This document shows, piece after piece, positions 9,256-17,207 of a stretch of 62,855 bases of DNA; position 1 is the stretch's first letter, and every line of letters begins with the position of its first letter. The stretch lies in assembly GCA_039029355.1 (NCBI GenBank), contig JBCCGI010000047.1, positions 1 to 62,855 on the forward strand. The letters are read 5' to 3'. The translations under genes and the position numbers were made by a program. The stretch is from JBCCGI01 sp039029355 (GTDB taxonomy: Bacteria; Planctomycetota; UBA1135; GCA-002686595). The notes beneath the pieces were generated by a model, which saw only the letters and a program-made list of their open reading frames with translations, was not told the origin of the DNA and did not search any database.

Positions 9256-9546
9256 CTAGTTGCTGCTCGGCGAGCCCTTGGGCCCCTTGGGCGGGTTCCC
9301 CGGACCGCCGAACCCGAAGCCGGCGGGCCCGGGCGGCCCGCCGGGGCCGGGCGGGCTGGGGAACGAGCCCGCCGACATGCCGTCGAACATGCGCTTCATG
9401 TCGAAGATGCCCTCGCCGAAGTGGTGCGCGAGCCAGATGAAGTAGCAGTCGACGTTGTCGACCGGATCGTCGACCTCGAAGGCCGCCTTGCACGTCAGGT
9501 CGCAGGGCCGGTCCTTGTCGATGAAGCAGCGCTTGCCGTCCGTCAC
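9256..9546 (-). CDS. small Cys-containing protein with Gly/Pro tail
   Basis: A 96-aa protein not recognised as a named family. The GTG start at 9546 overlaps the stop of the upstream MaoC gene as GTGA, so the two are translationally coupled. The N-terminal half contains CFIDKDRPCDLTCKAAFE, a cluster of three cysteines, followed by CYFIWLAHHFGEG; the C-terminal third is a Gly/Pro/Phe-rich tail. A role as a small partner of the hydratase is possible but unsupported. Confidence 0.6.
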   Translation of the reverse strand: MTDGKRCFIDKDRPCDLTCKAAFEVDDPVDNVDCYFIWLAHHFGEGIFDMKRMFDGMSAGSFPSPPGPGGPPGPAGFGFGGPGNPPKGPKGSPSSN

Positions 9547-10040
9547 GAGCCGGCCTCCTCGGCGGCCTTGCGCCGCGCGCGATCGCGCCGGACGAGGGTG
9601 CGCCACTCGCCGTCGACGACCATCTGATCCTTCTGGTTGAAGACCCGGGCCTGGAAGATCACCTTGCCGTTGCGCGGGCTGGGCTTGTCCGCCTTCGAGG
9701 TGATCTCCAGCCGCAGCCGCACCGTATCGCCGGGGAAAACCGGCGCGGTGAAGTCCATCGACATGCCGGCGAGCGCGTCGATCGTGCCCTCGAAGATGCC
9801 GGTCTGCACGCCGAGCCCCGAGGCGATCGACCACACCAGCATCCCGTGCGCGATGCGGCCGCGGAAGGGCGAGCGCTTGGCGAGCTCTTCGTTCGTGTGC
9901 AGGTAGGTGTTGTCGCCGGAGAGCCCGGTGAAGAGCACGAGATCGGTCTCGGTCACCGTACGGCCCGGCGACCAGATCACCTGGCCGACCTCGAAGTCCT
10001 CGAACCACAGGCCCTGGCGGAACGGCTGCGCGTCGTCCAT
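9543..10040 (-). CDS. MaoC-like hot-dog dehydratase
   Basis: A 165-aa single hot-dog-fold protein of the MaoC/R-specific enoyl-CoA hydratase type. The FTGLSGDNTYLH segment (about residues 37-48) holds the Asp-x4-His pair typical of the active site, followed by RGRIAHGMLVWSIASGL, the usual glycine-rich helix. The FPGDTVRLRLEITSK strand is also typical. It probably hydrates or dehydrates a CoA or ACP thioester. Downstream it overlaps the small gene 9256-9546. The open frame continues upstream, but the ATG at 10040 gives a normal-length protein. Confidence 0.85.
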   Translation of the reverse strand: MDDAQPFRQGLWFEDFEVGQVIWSPGRTVTETDLVLFTGLSGDNTYLHTNEELAKRSPFRGRIAHGMLVWSIASGLGVQTGIFEGTIDALAGMSMDFTAPVFPGDTVRLRLEITSKADKPSPRNGKVIFQARVFNQKDQMVVDGEWRTLVRRDRARRKAAEEAGS

Positions 10041-10210
10041 GGCCTCGAGGGTAGCAAGCTGCCCCCGCGGAGCCGAGCGTGCGGGGTGTTTCGCGCGATG
10101 TCCGGACCGACCGCGATCTCCGCCCCCGGCCGCCGCGCCAGCAGGTAGCGTAGGGGAGCCCCGCGCGTCCGGATGCGCGCTGGGCCGCTTCCCAAGCCAG
10201 GAGGAGAACC

Positions 10211-11992
10211 ATGCTCCGTTACGCGCTGTGCGTCGCCGCGCTCGTCCCGTCCGCCTTCTCGCAAACGCAGTCGTTCGGCCACGACTGGGTGACCTTCGAG
10301 CCCGCGCCCGGCCTGCTTGCGGCCGGCGCGCCGATCTCCTCGCCGGGCGACGAGGTCGACTTCGCGGCGGGGGACCTGGACGCCGACGGGGACCCGGACC
10401 TGGTCGTCGTGCGCAAGGAGCCGTACACCCAGTCCGGCGCCCGGACCAACCTGCTGTTCCTGAACGAGGGCGGCGTCCTGACCGACCGCACCGCTCTTTA
10501 CGCGGCGGCCTCCGACGTGCCCGGCGACGCCGGCTTCTTGACCGCGACGACCGACCGCGACGTGCAGCTGGTCGACGTCGACCTCGACGGCCTGCTCGAC
10601 GTCGTGACGTGCACCGCGCTGATGGACGGAGCGCCCAAGGCGCTGTCGCATCCGCGCGTCTACCTCAACCTCGGCAGCGACGCGGGCGCGTGGCAGGGCC
10701 TCCTGCACCAGGACGCGCGCATCCCGCAGCTCGTCACCTTCGGCGGTCAGCCCGTCGCGACGCACGCGATCGAGGTCCTTGCGGGCGACGTCACCGGCGA
10801 CGGCTTTCCCGAGCTGTATCTCGTCGATCACGACAGCGGCTTCGCCGGCTACTTCGAGAGCTCGACGATCGACCTCGAGGACCGCCTGCTGATCAACGAC
10901 GGCCTCGGCTACTTCACCGACGAGACCTCGCTGCGGCTGCAGAGTCTGATGTACACCAGCGGCTTCGGCATCGGCGGCCGCATCGCCGACCTCAACCTCG
11001 ACGGCCGCGCCGAGATCCTGCGCGGCTCGACGGGGGGGATCAGCGACAACGTGCAGGAGGTCTCGGTCACCTACAACGACCCGGCCAACGAGGGCACCTT
11101 CCACATCTACCAGGACTTCTACACCCTGAGCCCGTACGCCGTCGCCGCCGGCGACCTCAACCAGGACGGCCGCATCGACGTGGTCGTCGGCGACGACAAC
11201 GCCGACCGCTACGTGCTGAACACCGGCGTCGACGCCCTGGGGCGGGTCGAATGGGGGCCCGCCACGCTGTTCGACTTCCTGCTCGGCGTCGACGACGGCT
11301 TCACCGGCCAGGTCTTGATCCACGACCTCGACCACGACGGCTGGCCCGACGTCGCCATCGCCGACGAGGATATCGACATCCCCCAGGGCGACCCCGGCCG
11401 CCGGCTGCACCTGTACCACAACCTCGGCGGCACCCCCGGCGACGCAATCGTGCTGCGCGAAGAGCGCGAGACCGGCTTCGAGCCCTGGCTCGGCGCCGCC
11501 GGGATGCTCCAGGACGACCTCCGCCGCACCTTCGACGTCGCCGCCCTCGACGTGGACGGCGACGGCTGGGACGACCTGATCCTGGGCCGTACCGCGGGCA
11601 CCTCTGTCTGGCGCAACGCCACCGGCGACCAGGTCTGCCAGCCCGACCTGGGCTTCCAAGGCCCGGGCGACGCGACGCTCACCGTCTGCGGCGATGCCTT
11701 GATCCCCGGCGGCCGCGCCACGCTCGCCATCGAGCACGCCCGCCCGGACGCCAACGGTCTCCTGGCCTACGGCTTCACCTCGACCCAGGTCCCGTTCGCC
11801 GGCGGCACGCTCGTTCCGATCCCGGTCGCCCTCGCCGGCTTCACGACCGACGACGCCGGCAAGTGGATCCTGCCCGAGCTGGTCTCCGCCGGCGGCCCGA
11901 TCGACCTCTTCGCCCAGGCCGCGCTGCTCGACCCGGACCAGGCCCAGGGCTTCGCGCTCACGAACGCGGTGCGGATCGAGCTCTTGCCCTAG
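10211..11992 (+). CDS. secreted FG-GAP/VCBS repeat protein
   Basis: A 593-aa exported protein. An ideal AGGAGG lies 7 nt before the ATG and the first 17 residues form a signal peptide. The body carries FG-GAP-type calcium-binding blades with D-x-D-x-D-G-x-x-D loops: GDLDADGDPDLVV, DVDLDGLLDVV, GDVTGDGFPELY, DLNLDGRAEI, GDLNQDGRIDVV, DLDHDGWPDVAI and DVDGDGWDDLI. These predict an integrin-like beta-propeller. The last about 110 residues form a separate beta-rich domain that may be a cell-surface or sorting tail. Function unknown. It is the last host gene before the prophage. Confidence 0.88.
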   Translation: MLRYALCVAALVPSAFSQTQSFGHDWVTFEPAPGLLAAGAPISSPGDEVDFAAGDLDADGDPDLVVVRKEPYTQSGARTNLLFLNEGGVLTDRTALYAAASDVPGDAGFLTATTDRDVQLVDVDLDGLLDVVTCTALMDGAPKALSHPRVYLNLGSDAGAWQGLLHQDARIPQLVTFGGQPVATHAIEVLAGDVTGDGFPELYLVDHDSGFAGYFESSTIDLEDRLLINDGLGYFTDETSLRLQSLMYTSGFGIGGRIADLNLDGRAEILRGSTGGISDNVQEVSVTYNDPANEGTFHIYQDFYTLSPYAVAAGDLNQDGRIDVVVGDDNADRYVLNTGVDALGRVEWGPATLFDFLLGVDDGFTGQVLIHDLDHDGWPDVAIADEDIDIPQGDPGRRLHLYHNLGGTPGDAIVLREERETGFEPWLGAAGMLQDDLRRTFDVAALDVDGDGWDDLILGRTAGTSVWRNATGDQVCQPDLGFQGPGDATLTVCGDALIPGGRATLAIEHARPDANGLLAYGFTSTQVPFAGGTLVPIPVALAGFTTDDAGKWILPELVSAGGPIDLFAQAALLDPDQAQGFALTNAVRIELLP

Positions 11993-12358
11993 GCGAGCCC
12001 GCACCACGGCCGCGGCCGCCTCGCAGCCGCGCCCGGCACGCCGCCGTCACGGCCGCGCAGCGCCCGGGCGCCGAGGCGGCGGGAGTCGGAGCCGACGGCT
12101 CCCGCGCGGTGGCGGCTCGCGGCGGATGCCCGACACGCCGAGGTACACGATCGGCGCCCTGGGCACCGAGCCGGCGGGAGAGCGACGCGTGGCCCGGTGC
12201 CTTCGGCTCGGCGGTGGCGACCCGACCGAGGCGAACCGGTGACGGGCCGCCGCGCGACCCTGAGCGTCGAAGGCCGACCGGGTGACCGGATGGGCCGCGG
12301 CGGGTCCGGCACTCGTGAGGAGCCCGAACGGCCCTCACGGTTCGTTGGGATGGTTTGA
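11993..12358. other. non-coding host DNA left of the prophage
   Basis: About 365 nt of GC-rich sequence after the FG-GAP gene with no credible gene. The last 30 nt become markedly more AT-rich as they run into the dif-like site. Nothing else is recognised. Confidence 0.5.
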
Positions 12359-12386
12359 GTGCATCATAACGTACATTATCGGACGC
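12359..12386 (-). repeat. attL: complete dif-like Xer site
   Basis: Read on the minus strand: an XerC-side arm GCGTCCGATAA, a centre TGTACG and an XerD-side arm TTATGATGCAC. The ATAA-N6-TTATG core is identical to that of E. coli dif, and by my count 17 of 28 positions match. It is an AT-rich island in very GC-rich DNA. Bases 12370-12386 recur at 55798-55814 with one change. A complete site at this end means chromosome dimer resolution could still work after integration, if this is the host dif. Confidence 0.6.
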
Positions 12387-12573
12387 TAGGGGAACCCAAG
12401 GCCTCGACGAGCCCATTCCCGGACCTGACTCCAGCGACGCAAGTCGCTTTCCCTACCTCCAGACCTACGCGGTAGGTGCAGCCTCACGCCGGCGCTATTC
12501 GAAGGCAAAAGCGTTCCCCTCACCGACCTCGCTCGATCTCTCGTCCGGCGTCCCTCGCGCCCGTGCCCGGAAC

Positions 12574-13020
12574 ATGCGCGACGAGCTGCTCGATGGCTGC
12601 TTCGAGGTGCTTCGGCGGATCGTCGGTCTAGCCAGGCCATTCCGCCGGGTCCTCGAGCAGATGCACCCCGGTCTCTACGAGGAAGCCCTCGCGCTCGTCG
12701 ATCGACTCGCCGACGAGCGGACCCGGGCGGCACTCGTCGGGACCGAGAAGCAGACCAAGGTCTGTGCGACCTGCTCGCAGGAGTGGGTCGCGCTGGACCC
12801 TGAGGCCGAGGAATGCCCCAGCTGCGTCCACGCCGCCGCCGCCCAGAAGGTCGGCCCCGGCGAGCCCCAGCCGTGCATCAGCTGTGGCGAGCCCACCATG
12901 GCCGCCCGCGGCCGATGCTTGGTCTGCCACGCCGAGGCCTCCACCGGGCTGCGCCGCAGGGCGCCCAGCGGGCGCCGCCGCGCCGCCTCCGGCGACGGCA
13001 GCCGGGAGGTGGCGTCGTGA
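12574..13020 (+). CDS. small zinc-ribbon protein, first prophage gene
   Basis: A 148-aa protein. After an alpha-helical N-terminal half (residues 1-60), four CxxC pairs follow: CATC, CPSC, CISC and CLVC. They are arranged as two zinc ribbons, and the tail is basic and Arg-rich. Such proteins often bind nucleic acid. It is not assigned to a family. It is first in a long operon; its stop overlaps the next start as GTGA. Its place at the left end would suit an early regulator, but that is inference. Confidence 0.65.
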   Translation: MRDELLDGCFEVLRRIVGLARPFRRVLEQMHPGLYEEALALVDRLADERTRAALVGTEKQTKVCATCSQEWVALDPEAEECPSCVHAAAAQKVGPGEPQPCISCGEPTMAARGRCLVCHAEASTGLRRRAPSGRRRAASGDGSREVAS

Positions 13021-13475
13021 GCAAGCCCAAGACGCGCGGCGTGAGCCGCGGCGAGCCTTGGGATCTGGTGCGGTTCGACAAGAACGGCGCCTATCTCGGC
13101 GCGGGCCTCGGGCTGAAGTGGCCCGCCAACAACCCCCACGGTCGCCCGAACCGCGTCGGCGACTTCCGCTTCCTCGCCCGTCTCGACCGCGAGACCAACG
13201 GAAAGCTCGCGGGCGTTCTGCTGCGGATGGGGGGCGCCGGCTTGGACGCCACGCTCTGCCCCGAGTGCCAGGACCTCGCGCCCTTTGGCCACCAGGAAGG
13301 CTGCCCCATCGGCGACGTCGAAGACGCGCTGTATCCGGCCGAGATCGACGGCTGCAGCGAGAAGGCGCGGGAGGCCGTCGGGATCGCCTTCTGGTGCTTC
13401 GTGGGCGTTCTCTGCCTCCTTGGGCTGGGAGTGATCGCGCATCTCGCGCCCTGGATCCTGGAGGGCGCGGCGTGA
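13017..13475 (+). CDS. unknown phage protein with C-terminal membrane segment
   Basis: A 152-aa protein from a GTG at 13017 that overlaps the previous stop. The N-terminal part includes RFDKNGAYLGAGLGLKWPA and a Cys pair in TLCPECQDLAP with a further Cys in EGCPIGD; residues of about 120-145 form one hydrophobic helix (IAFWCFVGVLCLLGLGVIA). No family is recognised. It may be membrane-anchored with a cytoplasmic metal-binding region. It is coupled to the methyltransferase gene by a GTGA overlap. Confidence 0.6.
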   Translation: MSKPKTRGVSRGEPWDLVRFDKNGAYLGAGLGLKWPANNPHGRPNRVGDFRFLARLDRETNGKLAGVLLRMGGAGLDATLCPECQDLAPFGHQEGCPIGDVEDALYPAEIDGCSEKAREAVGIAFWCFVGVLCLLGLGVIAHLAPWILEGAA

Positions 13476-14602
13476 GCCGCGGCGAGCTTCTTGGGCTGGC
13501 TCTATGTTCCGGGATCGGAGGCCTGGAGCTCGGCGTCAGCCTCGCCAGCGGAGGCGCCTCTCGAACCGTGTGCTACGTCGAGCGGGAGGCCTATGCGGCG
13601 GCCTGTCTCGTGGCGCGGATGGAAGACGAGGCCCTGGATTCGGCGCCTGTTGCCGACGACCTCAAGGCCTTCGATGGCCGCCCGTGGCGCGGCGTCGTGG
13701 ATCTCGTCTCTGCGGGCTACCCGTGCCAGCCGTTCAGCAACGCCGGACGGCAACGCGGTGCCCAAGATGAGCGCCACCTCTGGCCCGATGTCGCCCGGGT
13801 CCTTGGCGAAGTGGGACCCCGCGTCGTCGTCCTGGAGAACGTGCCAGGGCACCTTCGAGTGGGATTCGACGCCGTTCTCGGCGATCTTGCCTCGCTCGGG
13901 TTCGATGCGGAGTGGGGCGTGTTCAGCGCAGCCGAGGTCGGAGCGCCCCACCACCGCGACCGGCTCTTCGTTCTTGCGTGGCGAGTATCCGAAGCCAGCC
14001 GCGACGCCCTACGGCTCTTCGCAGAACGAGGGCAAAGTCCCCCACGATCGGCCGAGCCGTGGCACACCGAGCCTGGAGACCTGGGCGAAAACGTGGCCGA
14101 CACCGCTCGCGTCGGATGGCCCGAAGGGCGGCCCGAATCAGAGGGGCGGGCGCGGGGAACGTCGGTTGGCGAGCGCGGCGCTGAGTTGGCCGACGCCGGC
14201 AGCTCACGACGGCCGGCGCCCAGCTCCGGATCTTGCGAGCAAGCAGCGCGCGAACTTGTGCCGCGAAGCGACAACTTGGGCGACCCCCCTCGCTGCCGCA
14301 ATGCAGGCGGGCTACACGGTCGATCCGGGCAAGCGCGCGGATCAGCAGAGGCGGACCCGGAAAGGGCACGACGGGAACGAGCTGCTGAAGCAGGCGCGCT
14401 CCCTCTCTGGCCCCCCGGACCACACGAACGCGAGTCCTGGGCGCGACTCCCTGCCGAAGCTCAACCCGCGGTTTGTGGAGTGGCTCATGGGGCTGCCCTT
14501 CGGATGGACCGACTTCGAGCCCTCGGGAACGGAGTGGTCCCGCTGGCGGCAGCGAATGCAATCCGCACTCTCGCGTCTCGGGCGCTAGGAGGTGTGGCGT
14601 GA
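13472..14602 (+). CDS. phage C5-cytosine DNA methyltransferase
   Basis: A 376-aa DNA (cytosine-5) methyltransferase, probably protecting phage DNA from host restriction. Visible motifs: I (GIGGLELG), IV with the catalytic cysteine (GYPCQPFSNAGRQRG), VI (VLENVPGHL), VIII (HHRDRLFVLAW) and X (RLRALGNGVVPLAAANAI) at the C-terminus. The target-recognition region (about residues 172-345) is Arg/Glu/Gly-rich and lacks a clear fold. In that same DNA the +1 frame encodes a sequence that also looks like a known phage methylase segment; see 13905-14588. The GTG start overlaps the previous stop. No cognate endonuclease is seen, so this is an orphan methyltransferase. Confidence 0.88.
   Translation: MSRGELLGLALCSGIGGLELGVSLASGGASRTVCYVEREAYAAACLVARMEDEALDSAPVADDLKAFDGRPWRGVVDLVSAGYPCQPFSNAGRQRGAQDERHLWPDVARVLGEVGPRVVVLENVPGHLRVGFDAVLGDLASLGFDAEWGVFSAAEVGAPHHRDRLFVLAWRVSEASRDALRLFAERGQSPPRSAEPWHTEPGDLGENVADTARVGWPEGRPESEGRARGTSVGERGAELADAGSSRRPAPSSGSCEQAARELVPRSDNLGDPPRCRNAGGLHGRSGQARGSAEADPERARRERAAEAGALPLWPPGPHERESWARLPAEAQPAVCGVAHGAALRMDRLRALGNGVVPLAAANAIRTLASRALGGVA
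13905..14588 (+). CDS. alternate-frame methylase-associated ORF, overlapping
   Basis: Entirely inside the methyltransferase gene, in the +1 frame. From about 13985 it reads YPKPAATPYGSSQN, then TPSLETWAKTWPTPLASDG, and ends LNPRFVEWLMGLPFGWTDFE and TEWSRWRQRMQSALSRL. I recognise this type of sequence (WPTPxAxDG repeats, LNPxFVEWLMGxPxGWT) from phage DNA methylases and methylase-linked phage proteins. The main frame over the same bases ends in the canonical motif X. So either one of two readings is joined to motifs I-VIII by a frameshift, or the region is dual-coding. The start at 13905 is only the nearest ATG; the protein might exist only as a frameshift product. Confidence 0.45.
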   Translation: MRSGACSAQPRSERPTTATGSSFLRGEYPKPAATPYGSSQNEGKVPHDRPSRGTPSLETWAKTWPTPLASDGPKGGPNQRGGRGERRLASAALSWPTPAAHDGRRPAPDLASKQRANLCREATTWATPLAAAMQAGYTVDPGKRADQQRRTRKGHDGNELLKQARSLSGPPDHTNASPGRDSLPKLNPRFVEWLMGLPFGWTDFEPSGTEWSRWRQRMQSALSRLGR

Positions 14603-15438
14603 CGCTCCTCCACGCCGTCACGGGCGCCCGGCCGACCGGCATCATCGGCGAGCACAACGCCATGTGCGGACTGCGCGTGCTCGAGTGCGCCGCGGTAGAG
14701 CCACACCTTGCGACCTGCCCCGATTGCCTCGCCGAGATTTCCTCGGTTCGGCGCCTGATCGCCGCTGAGGCGGGGCGCCTGGGCCGTGGATCGGAGCCGG
14801 GCATCTTGTCCGGCCACCTGCGGGGCGATCTCGATCGCCACGGCGACATGACCGTCGAGGAGGTCGGCCGCGCGACTCTGGTCCGGGGAAACGCCTGCCT
14901 TCGCGGGTGCTTGGCCCTGCGAGAGATCGGCTCCGGCCTGATCGTGACCGAGGCTTTGAACCTCCAAGGCTGCTCTGGGCTCAGCGTCGTCGGCGCAACC
15001 TTGCAGGTTGGCCGCAAGCTCGACATGCGAGGTTGCACCGCCCTGGTTCGGTTCTCTGGGGACGTTTCCGTCGGTGGCGATCTCGACCTGCGGGGCTGCA
15101 CGGCGCTGCGCGAGCTCCCCCCGAGCCTGCACGTTGTGGGGAACCTCCTCCTGGCGGGCTGCACTTCGCTCTCTGAGCTTCCTCCCGGGCTCTCCGTCGG
15201 CGGGGCGCTCTACCTCCGAGACTGCATCCGCCTGGTCAAGCTACCGGTCGGGCTGGATGTCGGGGGCGACTTGGACGCAACAGGCTGCCAACGCCTACAG
15301 GCGCTCCCCTACCGGCTGCGCGTTGGCGGCGACGTCAACCTGCGCGGCTGCCGCCAGGTCGCAAAGATCCCTTCCGATGCTCGCATCGGCGGGCGCACGT
15401 TGCTTGCGAGGCGACTCGAACGCGGGAGGCTCTCATGA
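14599..15438 (+). CDS. Cys/Leu-rich solenoid repeat protein
   Basis: A 279-aa protein. AGGAGG stands 7 nt before the GTG at 14599, which overlaps the methyltransferase stop. After an N-terminal region with CGLRVLECAA and CPDCLAE, residues of about 95-265 consist of eight 21-residue units of the type GGDLDLRGCTALRELPP followed by a short beta strand. This is a leucine-rich-repeat-like solenoid in which each turn carries a Gly-Cys ladder. Such solenoids bind proteins. Its target could be a host factor or a defence component, but no specific function can be given. Its stop overlaps the next ATG. Confidence 0.7.
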   Translation: MTLLHAVTGARPTGIIGEHNAMCGLRVLECAAVEPHLATCPDCLAEISSVRRLIAAEAGRLGRGSEPGILSGHLRGDLDRHGDMTVEEVGRATLVRGNACLRGCLALREIGSGLIVTEALNLQGCSGLSVVGATLQVGRKLDMRGCTALVRFSGDVSVGGDLDLRGCTALRELPPSLHVVGNLLLAGCTSLSELPPGLSVGGALYLRDCIRLVKLPVGLDVGGDLDATGCQRLQALPYRLRVGGDVNLRGCRQVAKIPSDARIGGRTLLARRLERGRLS

Positions 15439-16331
15439 CCGGCATCGAGTGGACCGACCAGGTCTGGAACCCGACTCGCGGGTGCAGCCGCGTCTCCGAG
15501 GGCTGCCGCAACTGTTACGCGGAGCGCCAGGCCATCCGGATGTCCGGTCCGGGCGGCCCGTACGAGGGGCTGGTGAAGTCGACCCCGAAGGGGCCGCGCT
15601 GGACTGGCGACGTGGTGTTCGACGAGGACCGCCTCGCCGAGCCCGCGAGGTGGCGCAAGCCGCGGAGGGTGTTCGTCAACTCGATGGGCGATCTGTTCCA
15701 CCCGCAGCTCAGCGAGGTCGACATCGCGCGCGTGCTCAACGTCATCGGCGCGAACAAGCGCCACGACTTCCAGGTGCTCACCAAGCTCGGCCCGCGCATG
15801 AGGCGCTTCTTCGAGCTCGGGCCGCACCGGAAGACCTGGTTCTCGAACCTCTGGCTCGGCGTCAGCGTCGAGCACAACCGAGAGATGGTCCGCACGGTGC
15901 ACCTCAAGAAGGTGCGGAGCGCTGCGGTCCGGTTCCTGAGTGTCGAGCCCCTCCTCGAGCGCGTCGTGCTCGGGGGGGTGCTCGATTGGATCGACTGGGT
16001 TATCGTCGGCGGCGAGAGCGGGCCCAAGGCCCGAAAGTGCGACGTCGCTTGGATCCGCTCCATCGTCCGCGAGTGCAAGGACGCCGGAGTGCCGGTGTTC
16101 GTGAAGCAGCTTGGGGCGAGTGTGTGTGCGCCCAACGACACGCTGGAGGGCTGGCCGGGATTGGACTACGGCGAGCTCGGCGTGCGCTACGAGGGAGCGG
16201 AGGCGCGCCAAGGCGCTCCGGTACGACTCGACCTCCGCCACTCCAAGGGCGGCGATCCCGACGAGTGGCCGGACGACCTGCGCGTGCGCGAGATGCCCAC
16301 GCCCAGGACCTGGGAGGAGTTGGCCTCGTGA
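15435..16331 (+). CDS. phage Gp37/Gp68 family protein (DUF5131)
   Basis: A 298-aa protein of the widespread phage Gp37/Gp68 family. The N-terminus TGIEWTDQVWNPTRGC and the three cysteines C17, C24 and C27 (C-x6-C-x2-C, ending in CRNCYAE) are characteristic, as are VFVNSMGDLFH, the FQVLTK strand and the IVGGESG motif near residue 195. The cysteines suggest an iron-sulfur, radical-SAM-like site, which is family inference; the substrate is unknown. Starts at an ATG overlapping the previous stop, and ends overlapping the next GTG. Confidence 0.85.
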   Translation: MTGIEWTDQVWNPTRGCSRVSEGCRNCYAERQAIRMSGPGGPYEGLVKSTPKGPRWTGDVVFDEDRLAEPARWRKPRRVFVNSMGDLFHPQLSEVDIARVLNVIGANKRHDFQVLTKLGPRMRRFFELGPHRKTWFSNLWLGVSVEHNREMVRTVHLKKVRSAAVRFLSVEPLLERVVLGGVLDWIDWVIVGGESGPKARKCDVAWIRSIVRECKDAGVPVFVKQLGASVCAPNDTLEGWPGLDYGELGVRYEGAEARQGAPVRLDLRHSKGGDPDEWPDDLRVREMPTPRTWEELAS

Positions 16332-16867
16332 AGAGAGCTCTTCTCCGGTTCCTGGTGTTCTGCGCGCTCGCCTGGTTTGCCGCGGTGGCGGTCCTGACGG
16401 AGGCCTCGGATCGGTTCTACCTCGTGTGCGACTGTGACCCCTGGGTCCAGGGACCTTTCGATCTCGACCCCTCCGAGGCCGCCTCCGCGGAGGTCACGCT
16501 CGACGTCGGCCGAGAGTGCGTCGCGACGCTGAGGCTCGACATGGTCGTGCGTGACCCCGGGCTCTGCGGCCCGGGTTCAGGTACGACCTGCACCGAGCCA
16601 CTCGTGAACGCCACCCTCGACGGGACGCTGACCTACAAGGCCCCCATCGGTGTGCGCCTGTTCGTCAACGACGGCACCTATGGCGAGGGCCTCGTCTGGC
16701 TCCCGCTGCCCGAGACCGCGTGCGTCTCGGACGCTCAGACCTGGCGCTTCTCCCGCAAGTGCGGCGCCACGTCCTTCGTGTGGATCCTCGCCTGGGACCA
16801 GGCGACCGGGGCCACGGATCTCTCGTTCGTCACGTTGGGAGGTGAGCCGTGTCCAAAGCCGGATTGA
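16328..16867 (+). CDS. exported or membrane-anchored unknown phage protein
   Basis: A 179-aa protein beginning with a Lys/Arg-start hydrophobic segment (residues 2-24, LLRFLVFCALAWFAAVAVL), either a signal peptide or an N-terminal anchor. The rest is predicted beta-rich and has about nine cysteines (for example CDCDPW, RECVATL, GLCGPGSGTTC, TACVSD), consistent with a disulfide-bonded exported domain. It is not recognised. Within a phage early region an exported protein suggests host-surface modification or superinfection exclusion; this is speculation. GTG start coupled to the preceding gene. Confidence 0.6.
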   Translation: MKRALLRFLVFCALAWFAAVAVLTEASDRFYLVCDCDPWVQGPFDLDPSEAASAEVTLDVGRECVATLRLDMVVRDPGLCGPGSGTTCTEPLVNATLDGTLTYKAPIGVRLFVNDGTYGEGLVWLPLPETACVSDAQTWRFSRKCGATSFVWILAWDQATGATDLSFVTLGGEPCPKPD

Positions 16868-16891
16868 GCCTGCCGGAAGAGGGACGCGACA

Positions 16892-17206
16892 ATGTGTGAT
16901 CTCTACGATCCGGACGGCTACGGCGTGTCCTTCGCGGATCGTGCCGTCAGGGCAGCCCGCAAGAGCCATCGTTGCGATGAGTGTCAGCGCGAGATTCGCG
17001 TCGGCGATTCCTACAGGCACGTTTCGGGCGTTTGGGAGGGTGACTTCTTCGCCATGAGAATGTGTCGGCGCTGCTCTAGCGCGAAGGCATGGCTGCTAGG
17101 CCGTGGGCACGGCTGGACCGGGGGTAGCGTGCTCGCCGACGTCAGGTCTTGCGTGCAGCAGGAACTCGCCGAGTTTGGCCGGTTGCGCACGGAGCTGGAG
17201 GGCTAG
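16892..17206 (+). CDS. small zinc-finger-like phage protein
   Basis: A 104-aa protein. CDECQREIRVGDSYRHVSG followed by CRRCSSA gives two CxxC pairs about 31 residues apart, spaced by a beta-rich stretch, as in small treble-clef or ribbon zinc fingers common in phage early regions. The C-terminal third is helical. Function unknown; binding of nucleic acid or of a host protein is likely. Its stop is followed after one base by the next start. Confidence 0.65.
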   Translation: MCDLYDPDGYGVSFADRAVRAARKSHRCDECQREIRVGDSYRHVSGVWEGDFFAMRMCRRCSSAKAWLLGRGHGWTGGSVLADVRSCVQQELAEFGRLRTELEG

Positions 17207-17207
17207 A

